Below are positions 16,467-27,009 of a DNA stretch of 64,000 bases, piece by piece. The stretch covers positions 7,254,001-7,318,000 of the forward strand of contig NZ_CP097263.1 of assembly GCF_028622115.1 (NCBI RefSeq), read 5' to 3'. Every line of letters starts with the position of its first letter. Positions within the stretch are counted from its first letter, which is position 1. The translations under genes were made by a program, and so were the position numbers. Below the pieces are notes generated by a model, which saw nothing but the letters and a program-made list of their open reading frames with translations, was not told the DNA's origin and did not search any database. This DNA is from Kutzneria chonburiensis (GTDB lineage Bacteria > Actinomycetota > Actinomycetes > Mycobacteriales > Pseudonocardiaceae).

Positions 16467-17885
16467 GTGGAGCCAACAGCACTGTTCAACACCGTCAGTG
16501 GGCTGTGGGACGACGCCGTCCTGCCCAGCCTGTCCGAGTTCGTCGCGATCCCGGCCGTTTCGCCGGCTTTCGACCCGGCGTGGGCCGCCAACGGCCACCT
16601 CGCCGCCGGTGTCGCGCACGTCAGGGACTGGATCGCCGACCGCGACCTGCCCGGCGTCGAGCTCGAGATCGTCCAGCTGCCCGAGCGCACCCCGCTGCTG
16701 CTGGTCGACATTCCCGCCATGCCCGGTCATGAGGATGCCGGCACCGCGCTGCTCTACGGCCACCTGGACAAGCAGCCGCCGGTCGGCGGCTGGGCCGACG
16801 GCCTCGACGCGTGGACGCCCGTCATCCGTGACGGCCGGCTGTTCGGTCGCGGCGCGGCCGACGACGGTTATGCCGGCTATGCCGCTATCGCTGCTATCGA
16901 GGCGTTGCGGGGCAACGGCGGCGCGCACGGCCGCTGCGTGATCATGCTCGAGGCCTGTGAGGAGTCCGGCAGCCCCGATCTGGAGGCGTACGTCCGGCAC
17001 CTGGCCGACCGGCTCGGCCGGATCACCCTCGTGGTGTGCCTCGACTCCGGGGCCGCCGACTACGAGCGGATGTGGCTGACCACCACGCTGCGCGGCATGG
17101 TGCAGGTGACCGCCACCGTCAAGGTGCTGGAGTTCGGGCAGCACTCCGGCATGGTCAGCGGCATCGTGCCCAGCTCGTTCCGGGTGCTGCGGCAGCTGCT
17201 CGACCGTATCGAGGACTCCGCCACCGGGCGAATCAAGATCGCCGAGATGCACGTGGACGTGCCGGCCGGGCGGCAGGGCGAGATCCGCGAGAGCGTCGAC
17301 ACCGCGCCCGGTTTCGCCAGCGCCGGCATTCCCTTCGCCGACGGCGTCGCGGCCGTCACCGCGGACGAGGTCGAGCAGGTCCTGAACAACACCTGGGGCC
17401 CGACGCTGTCGATCATCGGCGCCGACGGGCTGCCGCTGCCGGCCGACGCCGGCAACGTGCTGCGGCCGTTCACCACGCTCGTGCTGAGCTTCCGGCTGCC
17501 GCCCACCGCCGACTCCGCCGCCGCCATGGACGCCGTCACCAAGGTCCTCACCACCGACGTCCCCTACGGCGCCCACGTCGAGCTCACCCGTCTCGAGCAC
17601 GCCGACGGCTGGAACGCCCCCGAGCTCGCCCCGTGGCTGCGTGCCGCGTTGGACGACGCCGGCCAGGAGGTCTTCGGCGGCCCGTGGCGCACCCTCGGCG
17701 TCGGCGGCTCCATCCCGTTCATGGGGCTGCTCAACGGCATCTACCCCGAGGCGCAGTTCCTCGCCACCGGCGCGCTCGGCCCGGGCAGCAACGCCCACGT
17801 GCCGGACGAGTCCCTGCACATCGACTACGCCAAGAAGATCACCGCGGCCATCGCCAAGGTGCTCGACGCGCACGCCCGGCACTGA
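16467..17885 (+). CDS. M20-family metallopeptidase (dipeptidase-like)
   Basis: 472-aa zinc peptidase. Metal-ligand motifs are in order: LYGHLDKQPPV (His, catalytic Asp), GRGAADDGYAGY (bridging Asp), EACEESGSPDL (catalytic Glu-Glu), CLDSGA, and a C-terminal His in GPGSNAHVPDE. The insert between is the dimerisation domain. No signal peptide, so probably cytosolic hydrolysis of di- or tripeptides. GTG start; TAGGAT ends 7 bases upstream and there is no ribosome site, suggesting a leaderless transcript. Confidence 0.87.
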   Translation: MEPTALFNTVSGLWDDAVLPSLSEFVAIPAVSPAFDPAWAANGHLAAGVAHVRDWIADRDLPGVELEIVQLPERTPLLLVDIPAMPGHEDAGTALLYGHLDKQPPVGGWADGLDAWTPVIRDGRLFGRGAADDGYAGYAAIAAIEALRGNGGAHGRCVIMLEACEESGSPDLEAYVRHLADRLGRITLVVCLDSGAADYERMWLTTTLRGMVQVTATVKVLEFGQHSGMVSGIVPSSFRVLRQLLDRIEDSATGRIKIAEMHVDVPAGRQGEIRESVDTAPGFASAGIPFADGVAAVTADEVEQVLNNTWGPTLSIIGADGLPLPADAGNVLRPFTTLVLSFRLPPTADSAAAMDAVTKVLTTDVPYGAHVELTRLEHADGWNAPELAPWLRAALDDAGQEVFGGPWRTLGVGGSIPFMGLLNGIYPEAQFLATGALGPGSNAHVPDESLHIDYAKKITAAIAKVLDAHARH

Positions 17886-17938
17886 CGACCTGACTCGCGG
17901 GTGCCGGGCCGCCGGCACCCGCGATTCGTCCCGGGTCG

Positions 17939-18325
17939 TCAGCCAGCGCTGCGCTGCGGCTCGCGGGCGCCGACTTCGTGCTGGGGCTCTGCGTGCGTCA
18001 CGTGCTCGGCCAGCCTCTCCACGAGCACGGTCAGATGGTCCAACCGCGCCTCGATATGGAAAACATCGACCACAGGCCGCGGAGCTGCCAGGTGGGACTC
18101 CAGCACCTCCCGCACCAGCGCGGTGTAGCGGATGCCCCGACGTCGGGCCTCCTCCTTCAGCGCCGCGACCATGGCATCCGGCAGCCGTAGCGACGTCGTC
18201 ACCATCGGCCGGGGATCGACCCACTCGCCCGCGTCCATCTCGCCAGACGTGTCGTTGTTGTCGTAGTAATCAGCCAGCTCCGCGAGCTCCTCGGCTGAAC
18301 GGGGAAGCTCCTCCCGCTTCGTCAT
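17939..18325 (-). CDS. brnA: Ribbon-helix-helix antitoxin of a BrnTA-type pair
   Basis: 128 aa. Residues 42-80 form a ribbon-helix-helix DNA-binding domain (VTTSLRLPDAMVAALKEEARRRGIRYTALVREVLESHL). An acidic N-terminal tail (about 1-40) precedes it and a coiled-coil-like tail (90-110) follows. It lies directly after the toxin gene; the toxin stop is 5 bases before this ATG, within the GAGGTGAGG ribosome site. It should neutralise the toxin and repress the shared promoter. It is longer than typical BrnA, so the exact subfamily is uncertain. Confidence 0.72.
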   Translation of the reverse strand: MTKREELPRSAEELAELADYYDNNDTSGEMDAGEWVDPRPMVTTSLRLPDAMVAALKEEARRRGIRYTALVREVLESHLAAPRPVVDVFHIEARLDHLTVLVERLAEHVTHAEPQHEVGAREPQRSAG

Positions 18326-18330
18326 GGCCC

Positions 18331-18600
18331 TCACCTCGCCCTGCTCCGATACACCATCTTCTCGCGGTCTGTCATGTTCCTGGCCGTCACCACGAAGGCG
18401 CGCCCATCAGGTTCGGCCACCGCCACCACGAGGAGGTGGCGTCCCGCGTAGGTCTGACCGTAGATCAATACCGAGCCGTTCTTACCCGGTGTGCTCCAGT
18501 AAGGCCGCTCCAGGATCGCTTCCCGCACTTCGTCCAGCGTCACGCCGTGCCGTGCGATGTGTTCGACCGACCATTCGCTCTCCTTGACCTCCCAGAACAC
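18331..18600 (-). CDS. brnT: BrnT-like ribonuclease toxin
   Basis: 89 aa from GTG 18600. The pattern EWSVEHIARHGVTLDEVREAI...LLVVAVAEPDGRAFVVTARNMTDREKMVY matches BrnT (RelE-like fold): the N-terminal WxxxxxxxxxxKHG-type block, the central strands and the C-terminal S/T-A-R-x-x-T-x-x-E-x-x-x-Y signature. Expected to be a translation-blocking RNase held in check by the downstream antitoxin. A TACACT hexamer ends 6 bases before the GTG, so the mRNA may be leaderless; a TTG at 18624 would place the start inside the operator and is less likely. Confidence 0.72.
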   Translation of the reverse strand: MFWEVKESEWSVEHIARHGVTLDEVREAILERPYWSTPGKNGSVLIYGQTYAGRHLLVVAVAEPDGRAFVVTARNMTDREKMVYRSRAR

Positions 18601-18606
18601 CGCACC

Positions 18607-18634
18607 AGTGTAATGCAAACGCAATGCGCTTGCA
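18607..18634 (-). promoter_or_regulatory. Promoter and palindromic operator of the toxin-antitoxin pair
   Basis: The palindrome TGCAAACGCA-a-TGCGCTTGCA (18614-18634, 9 of 10 positions symmetric) overlaps a minus-strand promoter with TACACT at 18612-18607 and a TGCAAG -35-like hexamer 16 bases before it. This is the expected target of the ribbon-helix-helix antitoxin. Confidence 0.55.
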
Positions 18635-18841
18635 CTCGGGACGTGCGCACGAGCGCCGCAGAGCCCACCCCGGACCTATCGCCGAACCGGCCGCCCACAC
18701 CGGACTTGACGTAGCCCGCGGCCGGTGGATGCACAGGTAGAACGGGATTTTCGGGCACGGGCGGGGCATCTTGACGTGACCGGCGGCAGACCGGCGAGGA
18801 CGTCCTGCCGGATGCCGGTCGATGTGCTCCACACTGGAGGG

Positions 18842-21517
18842 GTGAGCGAGCAGAACGAGTGGGCGCGGCTGGCCGAGTCGGGCGAGATGGACAGCCCCTG
18901 GCGGCACTGGGGTCCCTATCTGTCCGGTCGGCAGTGGGGCACGGTTCGCGAGGACTACTCGGCGAGCGGGGACGCCTGGTCGTTCTTTCCGTTCGATCAC
19001 GCGCGGTCGAGGGCCTACCGGTGGGGCGAAGACGGCATCTCGGGCATCTGCGACCGGCACGGCTTCCTCAATCTGGCGCTGGCGCTGTGGAACGGCAAGG
19101 ACCCGATCCTCAAGGAACGGTGGTTCGGCCTGGCCAACCAGGAAGGCAACCACGGTGAGGACGTCAAAGAGCACTGGTGGATCCAGGACGGCACGCCGAC
19201 GCACTCCTGGATGAGCGTGCTCTACCGCTACCCGCAGGCGGAGTACCCGTACCAACAACTGCGTGAGATGGCGAAGGCCGCGGGCCGGCAGGGCAGGGAG
19301 CCGGAGCTGGCGGACACGGGGGTGCTGGCGGAGGACCGCTTCTTCGACGTGGTGACGACGTACGCCAAGGCGGGCCCGCACGACATCTGCGTTGAAATCG
19401 CGGCGACAAACCACGGACCGGATGCGGCGCCGCTGCATCTGTTGCCGCAGTTGTGGTTTCGCAACACTTGGGCCTGGGGCCGCGACGCCCGCCAACCGGC
19501 GCTGGAGGCGACCAGGGTGCATGGCCGGTGCGCGGTGGTGACAGAGCACTCCTCCCTGGGCCGCTACACGCTGCACCTGGACGGCGCGCCGACGCTGCTG
19601 GTCACGGACAACGAGACCAACGAGGTGGAGCTGTTCGGCAGCCCGGCCAACGAGACCCGGTACACGAAGTGCGGCATCGACGCGCACGTGGTCCGCGGCG
19701 CGACCGGCAGCTGCCAGGTGATCCAGGACGGCAGCGCGTCCCGGCCGGGCACGAAAGCGGCGGCCTGGTACCGCTTCGACGCGGTGGCCCCGGGCGAGAC
19801 GGTGACCATCCGACTGCGGCTGATCGCCGGTGACGGCCACGTCGACCCGTTCGGCACGACCTTCCACTCCGCGATGCTGGACCGCAAACGCGAGGCCGAC
19901 GAGTACCACGAGAGCCTCGCGCCGGAGCTGGACGACGACCGCAAGCAGGTGCTGCGGCGCTCGCTGGCCGGTCTCATGTGGACGAAGCAGCACTACCGGT
20001 TCAAGGTGCGGGACTGGCTGGCCGGTGACCCGGCCCAGCCACCGGCACCGGACCTGCGCCGCGGCGTCGGCGGCCGCAACGTGCACTGGCGGCACTTCGA
20101 CGTGGCCGACGTGATCTCCATGCCGGACGAGTGGGAGTACCCCTGGTTCGCGGCCTGGGACCTGGCCTTCCAGGCGGTGCCGTTCGCGCTGGTCGACCCG
20201 GCCTTCGCCAAGGAGCAGCTGCTCCTGCTGTGTCGCGAGTGGATGATGCATCCCAACGGCCAGCTGCCGGCCTACGAGTGGGACTTCGGTGACGCCAACC
20301 CGCCGGTCCACGCCTGGGCGGCGCTCCAGGTCTACCGGGCCGAGGCGGTGCCGGACCGCAAGTTCCTGTCCAAGGTGTTCCACAAGCTGCTGCTGAACTT
20401 CTCCTGGTGGGTCAACCGCAAGGACGCCGACGGCAGCGACCTGTTCGAGGGCGGCTTCCTCGGCATGGACAACATCGGCCCGGTCAACCGGTCGGCGCCG
20501 ATGCTGGGCGAATGGCGGCTGGAGCAGTCCGACGCCACGTCCTGGATGGCCGCGTTCAGCCTGCACCTGTTGCAGATCGCGCTGGAGCTGGCCCGCGAGG
20601 ACGAGTCCTACGAGGACGTGGCGACCAAGTTCGTCGAGCACTTCCTCTACATCGCCAGGGCCTTCAACAACTTCGGCTCCACCACCCGCGGGCTGTGGGA
20701 CGAGGAGGACGGCTTCTGCTACGACCTGGTGTCGCGGCAGCGGGAGGACGGAACCCTGGAGTCGGAGCCGGTCCGGGTGCGGTCCATGGTCGGCCTGATG
20801 CCGGTGCTGGCCCAGGCGGTGCTGGAGCCGTGGGTGTTCGCCGAGCTGCCCGGCTTCACCAGCCGGCTGGACTACCTGCTGCGCAAGCAGCCCGAGTTCG
20901 CCCAGTTCATCACCTGGCAGCAGGTCGGCGGCGAGCGCCGGGCCAACCTGGCCCTGCTGGACGCCGAGAAGCTGAGCCGGGTGCTCAGCCGCATGTTCGA
21001 CGAGCAGGAGTTCCTGTCCCCGCACGGCATCCGCTCGCTGTCCGCGGCACACCGGGACGGACTGGACGTGGAGTTCGCCGGCCAGGCGCACATGATCGGC
21101 TACGAGCCGGGCGAGTCGATGACGCCGATGTTCGGCGGCAACTCCAACTGGCGCGGGCCGATCTGGTTCCCGACCAACGCGCTGCTGGTCGAGGCGCTGC
21201 GCCAGGTGGACGACTTCCACGACGGCCAGTTCCACGTCGACCTGCCGACCGGCTCCGGGCAGGCGGTCACCGCCGGCCAGGCCGCCGACGAGCTGGCCCG
21301 CCGGCTGGTCAGCATCTTCCTGCCTTCGGCCGACGGCACCCGCCCGTGCGACGGCAAGCGGGTCGAGGCCACACATTCACCCCTGTGGCGACCGCACATC
21401 ACGTTCAGCGAGTACTTCGACGGCGACACCGGGGAGGGCCTGGGCGCGACCCATCAAACGGGCTGGACGGCGCTGGTGGCGCGACTGTTGGCGACGCCGA
21501 ACCATGACGCTGGGTGA
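18842..21517 (+). CDS. GH63/MGH1-type glucosidase
   Basis: Large cytosolic glycoside hydrolase, 891 aa. The N-terminal block [23 protein letters not shown] and the long (alpha/alpha)6-barrel half (from about residue 420), with [37 protein letters not shown] and [15 protein letters not shown], are typical of bacterial GH63 (mannosyl-oligosaccharide glucosidase-like) proteins. The acidic residues in DFGD and the C-terminal [17 protein letters not shown] probably form the catalytic pair. It likely removes glucose from a glucoside; the natural substrate is unknown. GTG 18842 is chosen from homology of the N-terminus; GGAGG is only 2 bases away, so an upstream start is possible. Confidence 0.8.
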   Translation: MSEQNEWARLAESGEMDSPWRHWGPYLSGRQWGTVREDYSASGDAWSFFPFDHARSRAYRWGEDGISGICDRHGFLNLALALWNGKDPILKERWFGLANQEGNHGEDVKEHWWIQDGTPTHSWMSVLYRYPQAEYPYQQLREMAKAAGRQGREPELADTGVLAEDRFFDVVTTYAKAGPHDICVEIAATNHGPDAAPLHLLPQLWFRNTWAWGRDARQPALEATRVHGRCAVVTEHSSLGRYTLHLDGAPTLLVTDNETNEVELFGSPANETRYTKCGIDAHVVRGATGSCQVIQDGSASRPGTKAAAWYRFDAVAPGETVTIRLRLIAGDGHVDPFGTTFHSAMLDRKREADEYHESLAPELDDDRKQVLRRSLAGLMWTKQHYRFKVRDWLAGDPAQPPAPDLRRGVGGRNVHWRHFDVADVISMPDEWEYPWFAAWDLAFQAVPFALVDPAFAKEQLLLLCREWMMHPNGQLPAYEWDFGDANPPVHAWAALQVYRAEAVPDRKFLSKVFHKLLLNFSWWVNRKDADGSDLFEGGFLGMDNIGPVNRSAPMLGEWRLEQSDATSWMAAFSLHLLQIALELAREDESYEDVATKFVEHFLYIARAFNNFGSTTRGLWDEEDGFCYDLVSRQREDGTLESEPVRVRSMVGLMPVLAQAVLEPWVFAELPGFTSRLDYLLRKQPEFAQFITWQQVGGERRANLALLDAEKLSRVLSRMFDEQEFLSPHGIRSLSAAHRDGLDVEFAGQAHMIGYEPGESMTPMFGGNSNWRGPIWFPTNALLVEALRQVDDFHDGQFHVDLPTGSGQAVTAGQAADELARRLVSIFLPSADGTRPCDGKRVEATHSPLWRPHITFSEYFDGDTGEGLGATHQTGWTALVARLLATPNHDAG

Positions 21518-21521
21518 CTTT

Positions 21522-21537
21522 TCCGCCACTTGGCGGA
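21522..21537 (+). terminator. Short hairpin after the GH63 gene
   Basis: TCCGCC-actt-GGCGGA, beginning 5 bases after the stop codon. Confidence 0.5.
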
Positions 21538-21630
21538 CACGGCCGTGACAAAACGTAACCATTGGGCCCCTATGAACTGAAACGTTCGGGTGACAGGATG
21601 CGGCAAAACCGACAGTGAGCGGAGGCCGCG

Positions 21631-22545
21631 TTGTCCAGATCCGCAAGAGCCGTGCTGGCCCTGCCCGTCGTCCTGCTGCTCGCCGCCGGATGCGGCGCGG
21701 CCGGCAACGGCAGTGGTGACACCGGCAGTGCCGGCACCACGACCACGGCCGTGTCCGGTCCGGGCAAGAACGCCACACTGGCCGCGATGGTGCCGGCGGA
21801 CGTGGCCAAGGACGGCAAGTTGACCATCGGCACCGACACCACGTACGCGCCCAGCGAGTTCGTCGACGACAACAACAAGACCGTCGGCATGGACATCGAC
21901 CTCGGCGACGCGGTCGCCAAGGAGCTGGGCCTGACCGCCGACTTCCAGGCGGCCAGCTTCGACGGCATCCTGGCCGGTCTTTCCGCCGGCAAGTTCGAGC
22001 TGGCGATGTCCTCGTTCAGCATCAACACCGAGCGGCTGCAGACCGTGGACATGGTCAGCTACTTCACCGCCGGCACCTCGATGGCCGTGCTCAAGGGCAA
22101 CCCGGCCGGCCTGACCCTGGACACCCTGTGCGGGCACACCGTGTCGGCGCAGAAGGGCACCACGCAGGCCGACGACCTGGCGGCCCGCTCGGCCAAGTGC
22201 ACCTCGGACGGCAAGCTGGCCATCACCATCTCCGAGTTCCAGGCCCAGACCGACGTGACGCTGGCGCTGACCTCCAAGCGGGCCGAGGCCATGCTGGCCG
22301 ACTCGCCGGTGGTGGACTACGCGATCAAGCAGACCAACGGGCAGCTGGAGAAGGTCGGCAAGTCCTACGCCAACGCCCCGTACGGCGTCGGTGTGGCCAA
22401 GAACAAGGGCGAGCTGGCCAAGGCGGTGCAGGGCGCGATCCAGGCGCTGATCGACGACGGCACGTACAAGAAGATCCTCGACAAGTGGGGCGTCGGCGCC
22501 GGCGCGGTGACCAAGTCCGAGCTGAACCCGCAGACCTCCAGCTGA
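21631..22545 (+). CDS. Polar amino-acid ABC transporter, solute-binding lipoprotein (system 1)
   Basis: 304 aa. Signal peptide with lipobox LLAAGC, then an Ala/Gly/Thr linker and a family-3 solute-binding domain (DGKLTIGTDTTYAPSEFVDDNNKTVGMDIDLGDAVAKELG, then FDGILAGLSAGKFEL). It would sit on the outer face of the membrane and deliver a polar amino acid to the permease encoded next. TTG start with GCGGAGG upstream. First of a three-gene operon. Confidence 0.87.
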   Translation: MSRSARAVLALPVVLLLAAGCGAAGNGSGDTGSAGTTTTAVSGPGKNATLAAMVPADVAKDGKLTIGTDTTYAPSEFVDDNNKTVGMDIDLGDAVAKELGLTADFQAASFDGILAGLSAGKFELAMSSFSINTERLQTVDMVSYFTAGTSMAVLKGNPAGLTLDTLCGHTVSAQKGTTQADDLAARSAKCTSDGKLAITISEFQAQTDVTLALTSKRAEAMLADSPVVDYAIKQTNGQLEKVGKSYANAPYGVGVAKNKGELAKAVQGAIQALIDDGTYKKILDKWGVGAGAVTKSELNPQTSS

Positions 22546-22555
22546 GGCCACCGCA

Positions 22556-23389
22556 GTGTCGAACCCGATCAAGGCCGTGCCGGTCCGCCACCCCGGTCGG
22601 TGGCTGGCCGGCGCGGTCATCCTGGTGCTGGCCGCGATGCTGGCGCACAGCCTGGTCACCAACGAGAACTTCCACTGGGACGTCGTCGGCAAGTACCTGA
22701 CCACGTCCAGCGTGCTCAACGGCCTGAAGAACACGCTGATCCTCACCGCGCTGGCGATGCTCATCGGCATCGTCGGCGGCATCCTGCTGGCGGTGATGCG
22801 GCTGTCGGCCAATCCCCTGCTGTCGTGGACGGCCGCGGCCTACATCTGGCTGTTCCGCGGCACGCCGGTGATCACCCAGCTGCTGTTCTGGTTCTTCCTC
22901 GCGGCGCTGTATCCCCGGCTGGGGCTGGGCATCCCGTTCGGGCCGACGTTCCTGAGCGTGGACACCAACTCGCTGATCGCCCCGTTCACCGCGGCCCTGC
23001 TCGGGCTGGGCCTGAACGAGGCGGCCTACATGGCCGAGATCGTGCGCGGCGGCATCCTGTCGGTCGACCACGGCCAGACCGAGGCGGCCGAGGCGCTGGG
23101 CATGAGCCGGGCCAAGATCCTCCGGCGGATCGTGTTGCCGCAGGCCATGCGGGTGATCATCCCGCCGACCGGCAACGAGACGATCTCCATGCTGAAGACG
23201 ACCTCGCTGGTGATCGTGATCGCCTACTTCGAGCTGATGACGGCGGTGCAGCAGATCTACAGCCGCAACTTCCAGACCATCCCGCTGCTCATCGTGGCGG
23301 CGATCTGGTACCTGCTGCTGACCTCGATCCTGACCTTCATCCAGGGCTTCATCGAGCGTCACTTCGCCCGGGGGACGGTGAACCGGTGA
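22556..23389 (+). CDS. Polar amino-acid ABC transporter, permease (system 1)
   Basis: 277 aa, about five or six membrane helices, HisM/GlnP type. The EAA loop reads [33 protein letters not shown] and contacts the ATPase. A single permease gene implies a homodimer. GTG start 10 bases after the binding-protein gene. Its stop overlaps the ATPase start (GTGA). Confidence 0.88.
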   Translation: MSNPIKAVPVRHPGRWLAGAVILVLAAMLAHSLVTNENFHWDVVGKYLTTSSVLNGLKNTLILTALAMLIGIVGGILLAVMRLSANPLLSWTAAAYIWLFRGTPVITQLLFWFFLAALYPRLGLGIPFGPTFLSVDTNSLIAPFTAALLGLGLNEAAYMAEIVRGGILSVDHGQTEAAEALGMSRAKILRRIVLPQAMRVIIPPTGNETISMLKTTSLVIVIAYFELMTAVQQIYSRNFQTIPLLIVAAIWYLLLTSILTFIQGFIERHFARGTVNR

Positions 23390-24150
23390 CCGATCTGATG
23401 GTCAAGGCCGAGGGCGTGCACAAGAGCTTCGGGCGGACCGAGGTGCTCAAGGGCATCGACCTCGAGGTCCGGCCGGGCGAGGTGATGTGCGTGATCGGGC
23501 CGTCCGGCTCGGGCAAGTCCACGCTGCTGCGCTGCATGAACCACCTCGAGAAGATCAACGCGGGCCGGCTGTGGGTGGACGGCGAGCTGGTCGGCTACCG
23601 GCAGAAGGGCGACAAGCTCTACGAGCTGCACGACAAGGAGGTCGCCCGCAAGCGCCGTGAGATCGGCATGGTGTTCCAGCGCTTCAACCTGTTCCCGCAC
23701 ATGACCGCGGTGGAGAACGTGATGGAGGCGCCGGTCCAGGTCAAGGGCGAGCCGCGGGCGCAGGCCAGGGAGAACGCCGTCCGGCTGCTGACCGAGGTCG
23801 GGCTGGCCGACAAGACGGCGTCCTATCCGGGCCAGCTCTCCGGCGGCCAGCAGCAGCGGGTGGCGATCGCGCGGGCGCTGGCCATGCGGCCCAAGCTGAT
23901 GCTGTTCGACGAGCCGACCTCGGCGCTGGACCCGGAGCTCGTCGGCGACGTGCTGGCGGTGATGCGCCAGCTCGCCGCCGACGGCATGACCATGGTCGTG
24001 GTCACGCACGAGATGGGTTTCGCGCGCGAGGTCGGCGACTCGCTCGTGTTCATGGACGGCGGTGTCGTGGTCGAGCAGGGCTCGCCCCGCGAGGTGATCG
24101 CCAACCCGCAGCACGAGCGGACCAGGTCATTTCTGGCGAAGGTGCTCTGA
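23386..24150 (+). CDS. Polar amino-acid ABC transporter, ATPase (system 1)
   Basis: 254 aa, GlnQ/HisP type. Walker A is GPSGSGKST, the Q-loop follows in [16 protein letters not shown], the signature is LSGGQQQR, Walker B is [14 protein letters not shown] and the switch His is in VTHEM. It carries an insert after Walker A ([25 protein letters not shown]) that is absent from the second system. Start overlaps the permease stop by four bases. Its last 24 bases overlap the end of the convergent hydrolase gene. Confidence 0.92.
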   Translation: MTDLMVKAEGVHKSFGRTEVLKGIDLEVRPGEVMCVIGPSGSGKSTLLRCMNHLEKINAGRLWVDGELVGYRQKGDKLYELHDKEVARKRREIGMVFQRFNLFPHMTAVENVMEAPVQVKGEPRAQARENAVRLLTEVGLADKTASYPGQLSGGQQQRVAIARALAMRPKLMLFDEPTSALDPELVGDVLAVMRQLAADGMTMVVVTHEMGFAREVGDSLVFMDGGVVVEQGSPREVIANPQHERTRSFLAKVL

Positions 24151-25230
24151 AAGCCAGCAGGCCAGGTCGGTCAGCGGGCGCTGGTCGATGGGCTGGAAGT
24201 CGTCGGCGAACAGCGACGGGGTCCGGCCGAGCGAGTGGCCGAGGGCCGGGTAGAAGCGCAACGAGCCGTGCAGGGCGGCGTTCAGCTTGAACGCCCCCGC
24301 CGGCGGCACGTTGGCGTCCCGCCCGCCCTGCAGGATCAGCGTCGGGAACCTGCGCAGGGCCTTGGCCTGGTCCAGCACCGACGGCAGGGCCCGGTCCGGA
24401 CCGTAGATGTTGAACGGGTTGCCCGGCTGGAAGGCGGTGTCGAACGTCTTCTCGAGCCCGGGCAGGAACTCCGTGTCCACGTCCAGCTTGCCGTCGCCGT
24501 TGGCGTCGAACGTCGGGCTGACGGTGTAGTCGGTCCCGTTGTACGAGCCCGGCGCCACGAAGCCGATGTACTCGGTGGCGACGAGGCCACCGCCGCCCTT
24601 GACCGCCCGCTTCAGGTCGTCCGGCCCCAGGACCTGGCCGAAGGTCTTCAGGTACGGCTGGGCGACGCGGGTGGCCTGGTCGGTGAACAGGCTCCGCCAG
24701 TCCTGGGCCACCGGACCCTGGAACGCGACGCCGGCCAGCTCCGGGTGCTTGGTGGCCAGTGCGGCGGCGACGGTGCTGCCCTCGCTCCAGCCGTACAGGA
24801 ACACCTGGTGCGGATCGACGTGCGGCGAAGCCTCGGCCGCGGCCAGCACCTGACCGGCGTCGTCGAGCATCTTCGGCAGGTCGAGCTTGGAGTAGAAGCT
24901 CTGGTAGTCGGCGGTGCCGTCCGGGTGGACGTACCGCTTGTCGTAGCGCATGACGGCGAAGCCGCGGGCGGTCAGGGCGTCGGAGATGTCGGCGAAGATG
25001 TGCGACTTGCCCAGGACGTTGGCGTCCCGGTTCTCCGGCCCGGAACCCGGGATCAACACCACCACCGGCGCGTGCTGGACATTGGTCGGATAGTCCAGCT
25101 GGCCGCCCCCGGTGAAGTCGCCGAACTGGAACGTGAACTGCTCGTGCGCCACGGCGGCCGGGGCCGCCTGGGCCGTGGCCGCGCCGCCCAGTAGCAGGCC
25201 GACCGCGGCGAGTATCGCTGTTCCCCTCAT
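24127..25230 (-). CDS. Secreted alpha/beta hydrolase (dienelactone hydrolase/esterase-like)
   Basis: 367 aa with a signal peptide ([22 protein letters not shown]). Nucleophile in GWSEGSTVA (G-x-S-x-G), oxyanion region [14 protein letters not shown], catalytic His in LGHSLGR, acid probably in [12 protein letters not shown] mid-protein stretch [14 protein letters not shown] resembles a calcium-binding loop. Likely an exported esterase or peptidase of the BAAT/S9 type. It lies antisense between two amino-acid transporter operons, so it may feed them, but no functional link is visible. Confidence 0.75.
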   Translation of the reverse strand: MRGTAILAAVGLLLGGAATAQAAPAAVAHEQFTFQFGDFTGGGQLDYPTNVQHAPVVVLIPGSGPENRDANVLGKSHIFADISDALTARGFAVMRYDKRYVHPDGTADYQSFYSKLDLPKMLDDAGQVLAAAEASPHVDPHQVFLYGWSEGSTVAAALATKHPELAGVAFQGPVAQDWRSLFTDQATRVAQPYLKTFGQVLGPDDLKRAVKGGGGLVATEYIGFVAPGSYNGTDYTVSPTFDANGDGKLDVDTEFLPGLEKTFDTAFQPGNPFNIYGPDRALPSVLDQAKALRRFPTLILQGGRDANVPPAGAFKLNAALHGSLRFYPALGHSLGRTPSLFADDFQPIDQRPLTDLACWLSEHLRQK

Positions 25231-25338
25231 ACCCGGAACCGTATTCCGAATGATGGTCGTCCGTCCGGTCAAGTGGGCAGCGGGCCCGTCCGGTGGCAGG
25301 ATGCCGATCACCTAGTACTCCGGACGAGGGAGAGCCCA

Positions 25339-26196
25339 GTGACCCGCCTGAAAGTGTGGACCGTGATCCCGGCGGTCGCCGTCGCGCTGGTCGCCGGCGG
25401 GTGCGTCGAGTCGACGACCAGCTCCGCCCCCGGCACGGACGGCGTTTCGCTCGTCCAGTCGGGCAAGCTGCTGACCTGCGCGCACCTGCCCTACGTGCCG
25501 TTCCAGTACAAGGACGGAAACGACGTGGTCGGCTTCGACGTGGACGTGGTCGACTTCGCGGCCAAGAAGCTCAACGTGCCGCAGCAGATCGTGGACACGC
25601 CGTTCGACGGCATCAAGTCCGGCGCCGACCTGAACTCGAAGCAGTGCGACGTGGTGGCCGGCGCGATCACCATCAACGACACGCGGGCGCAGAACTTCGA
25701 CTTCACCATCCCGTACTTCCAGGCCACGCAGGCGCTGCTGACCAAGACCGGCAACGACTACAAGACGCTGGAGTCGCTGGCCGGCAAGAAGGTCGGCGTG
25801 CAGTCGGACACCACCGGCGAGGCCTACATCAAGGGCTGGAACGCCAAGAACGGCGGCGTGATCACCGCGGTGGCCTTCGAGGACTCGGCGCTGCTGGAGA
25901 CCGCGGTCAAGACCGGCCAGGTGGACGCGTCCATCAACGACAACGGCATTCTCTACGACTACGCCAAGAAGAACCCGGACACGCAGGTCAGCGCCGAGTT
26001 CAACACCAACGAGCAGTACGGCTTCGGCGTGAAGAAGGGCAATGCGGCCCTGCTCAAGGTGCTCAACGACGCGATCAAGGCGTCGGCCACCGACGGCAGC
26101 TACGCCAAGGCGTACCAGAAGTGGTTCGGCAAGCGCCCGTCCTGGCAGCCCGGCGACGCGACCTCGTCCGCCCCGACCACCACGAGCAAGGGCTGA
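25339..26196 (+). CDS. Polar amino-acid ABC transporter, solute-binding lipoprotein (system 2)
   Basis: 285 aa, lipobox LVAGGC, family-3 solute-binding fold: SGKLLTCAHLPYVPFQYKDG, GFDVDVVDFAAKKL, DTPFDGI, CDVVAGAITINDTR. The C-terminus has a Thr/Ser tail. GTG start with CGAGGGAGAG upstream. Diverged from the system-1 protein, so a different amino acid is likely. Confidence 0.87.
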   Translation: MTRLKVWTVIPAVAVALVAGGCVESTTSSAPGTDGVSLVQSGKLLTCAHLPYVPFQYKDGNDVVGFDVDVVDFAAKKLNVPQQIVDTPFDGIKSGADLNSKQCDVVAGAITINDTRAQNFDFTIPYFQATQALLTKTGNDYKTLESLAGKKVGVQSDTTGEAYIKGWNAKNGGVITAVAFEDSALLETAVKTGQVDASINDNGILYDYAKKNPDTQVSAEFNTNEQYGFGVKKGNAALLKVLNDAIKASATDGSYAKAYQKWFGKRPSWQPGDATSSAPTTTSKG

Positions 26197-26199
26197 CCG

Positions 26200-27009
26200 G
26201 TGGCTTTGACCCGTCGGCAGCGCCGGACGGCGATCCGCGGCACGCAGTACGGCGTGCTGGTGGTCGTCGTCCTGCTGCTGGCCTTCACCGCCAACTGGCG
26301 CGACATCCAGCACGGCTTCTTCGACCTGGACGCGGCCCGTCAGCTGTTCCCGGACGTGTTGTCGGTAGCGCTGGTCAACACCGTCCTCTACACGGTGAAG
26401 GGCTTCGCGTTCGGGTTGGTGCTCGGCCTGATCCTGGCGTTGATGCGGCTGTCCTCGGTGCCGCCCTACCGCTGGATCGCCACCGGCTACATCGAGTTCT
26501 TCCGTGGTGTGCCGGCGCTGCTGGTGTTCCTGGCCTTCGGCTTCGGCGTGCCGATCGCGTTCAACATCCGGTTCACCACCGGCAGCACGGTCGTGGTGGC
26601 GCTGGGCCTGGTCGGCGCGGCGTACATGGCCGAGACGATCCGCGCCGGCATCCAGGCCGTGCCCAAGGGGCAGATGGAGGCCGCCCGGTCGCTGGGCATG
26701 TCCCAGTTCCGGGCGATGGTGTGGATCATCATCCCGCAGGCCTTCCGTATCGTGCTGCCGCCACTGACCAACGAGTTGATCCTGCTGGCCAAGGACTCCT
26801 CGCTGATCTACCTGCTCGGCCTTACCGGGTCGGAGTACGAGCTGACCAAGTTCGGCCGGGACGCGATGAACACCGTGCAGTCGATGACGCCGCTGATCGT
26901 GGCCGGCCTGTGCTATCTGATCATCACCATTCCGCTGTCCTACCTGTCGCGCTATCTGGAGCGGCGGACCAGCGGCGAGTCGAAGCAGGGCCTTGAGGTG
27001 ATGGCGTGA
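26200..27009 (+). CDS. Polar amino-acid ABC transporter, permease (system 2)
   Basis: 269 aa HisM-type permease. EAA loop: [33 protein letters not shown]. It starts with GTG three bases after the binding-protein stop and overlaps the ATPase start (GTGA). Confidence 0.88.
   Translation: MALTRRQRRTAIRGTQYGVLVVVVLLLAFTANWRDIQHGFFDLDAARQLFPDVLSVALVNTVLYTVKGFAFGLVLGLILALMRLSSVPPYRWIATGYIEFFRGVPALLVFLAFGFGVPIAFNIRFTTGSTVVVALGLVGAAYMAETIRAGIQAVPKGQMEAARSLGMSQFRAMVWIIIPQAFRIVLPPLTNELILLAKDSSLIYLLGLTGSEYELTKFGRDAMNTVQSMTPLIVAGLCYLIITIPLSYLSRYLERRTSGESKQGLEVMA

Noticed and set aside
18482-21376. Long open frame of 964 codons on the minus strand over the GH63 gene
   Set aside because: Shadow of the plus-strand gene at high GC; composition (Arg/Gln/His/Gly rich) is not protein-like and no ribosome site.
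21545-21594. GTGAC, GTAAC, GAAAC, GTGAC half-sites resembling GlnR boxes before the amino-acid transporter
   Set aside because: Only one GAAAC-n6-GTGAC pair has the right spacing; too little to claim a GlnR site.
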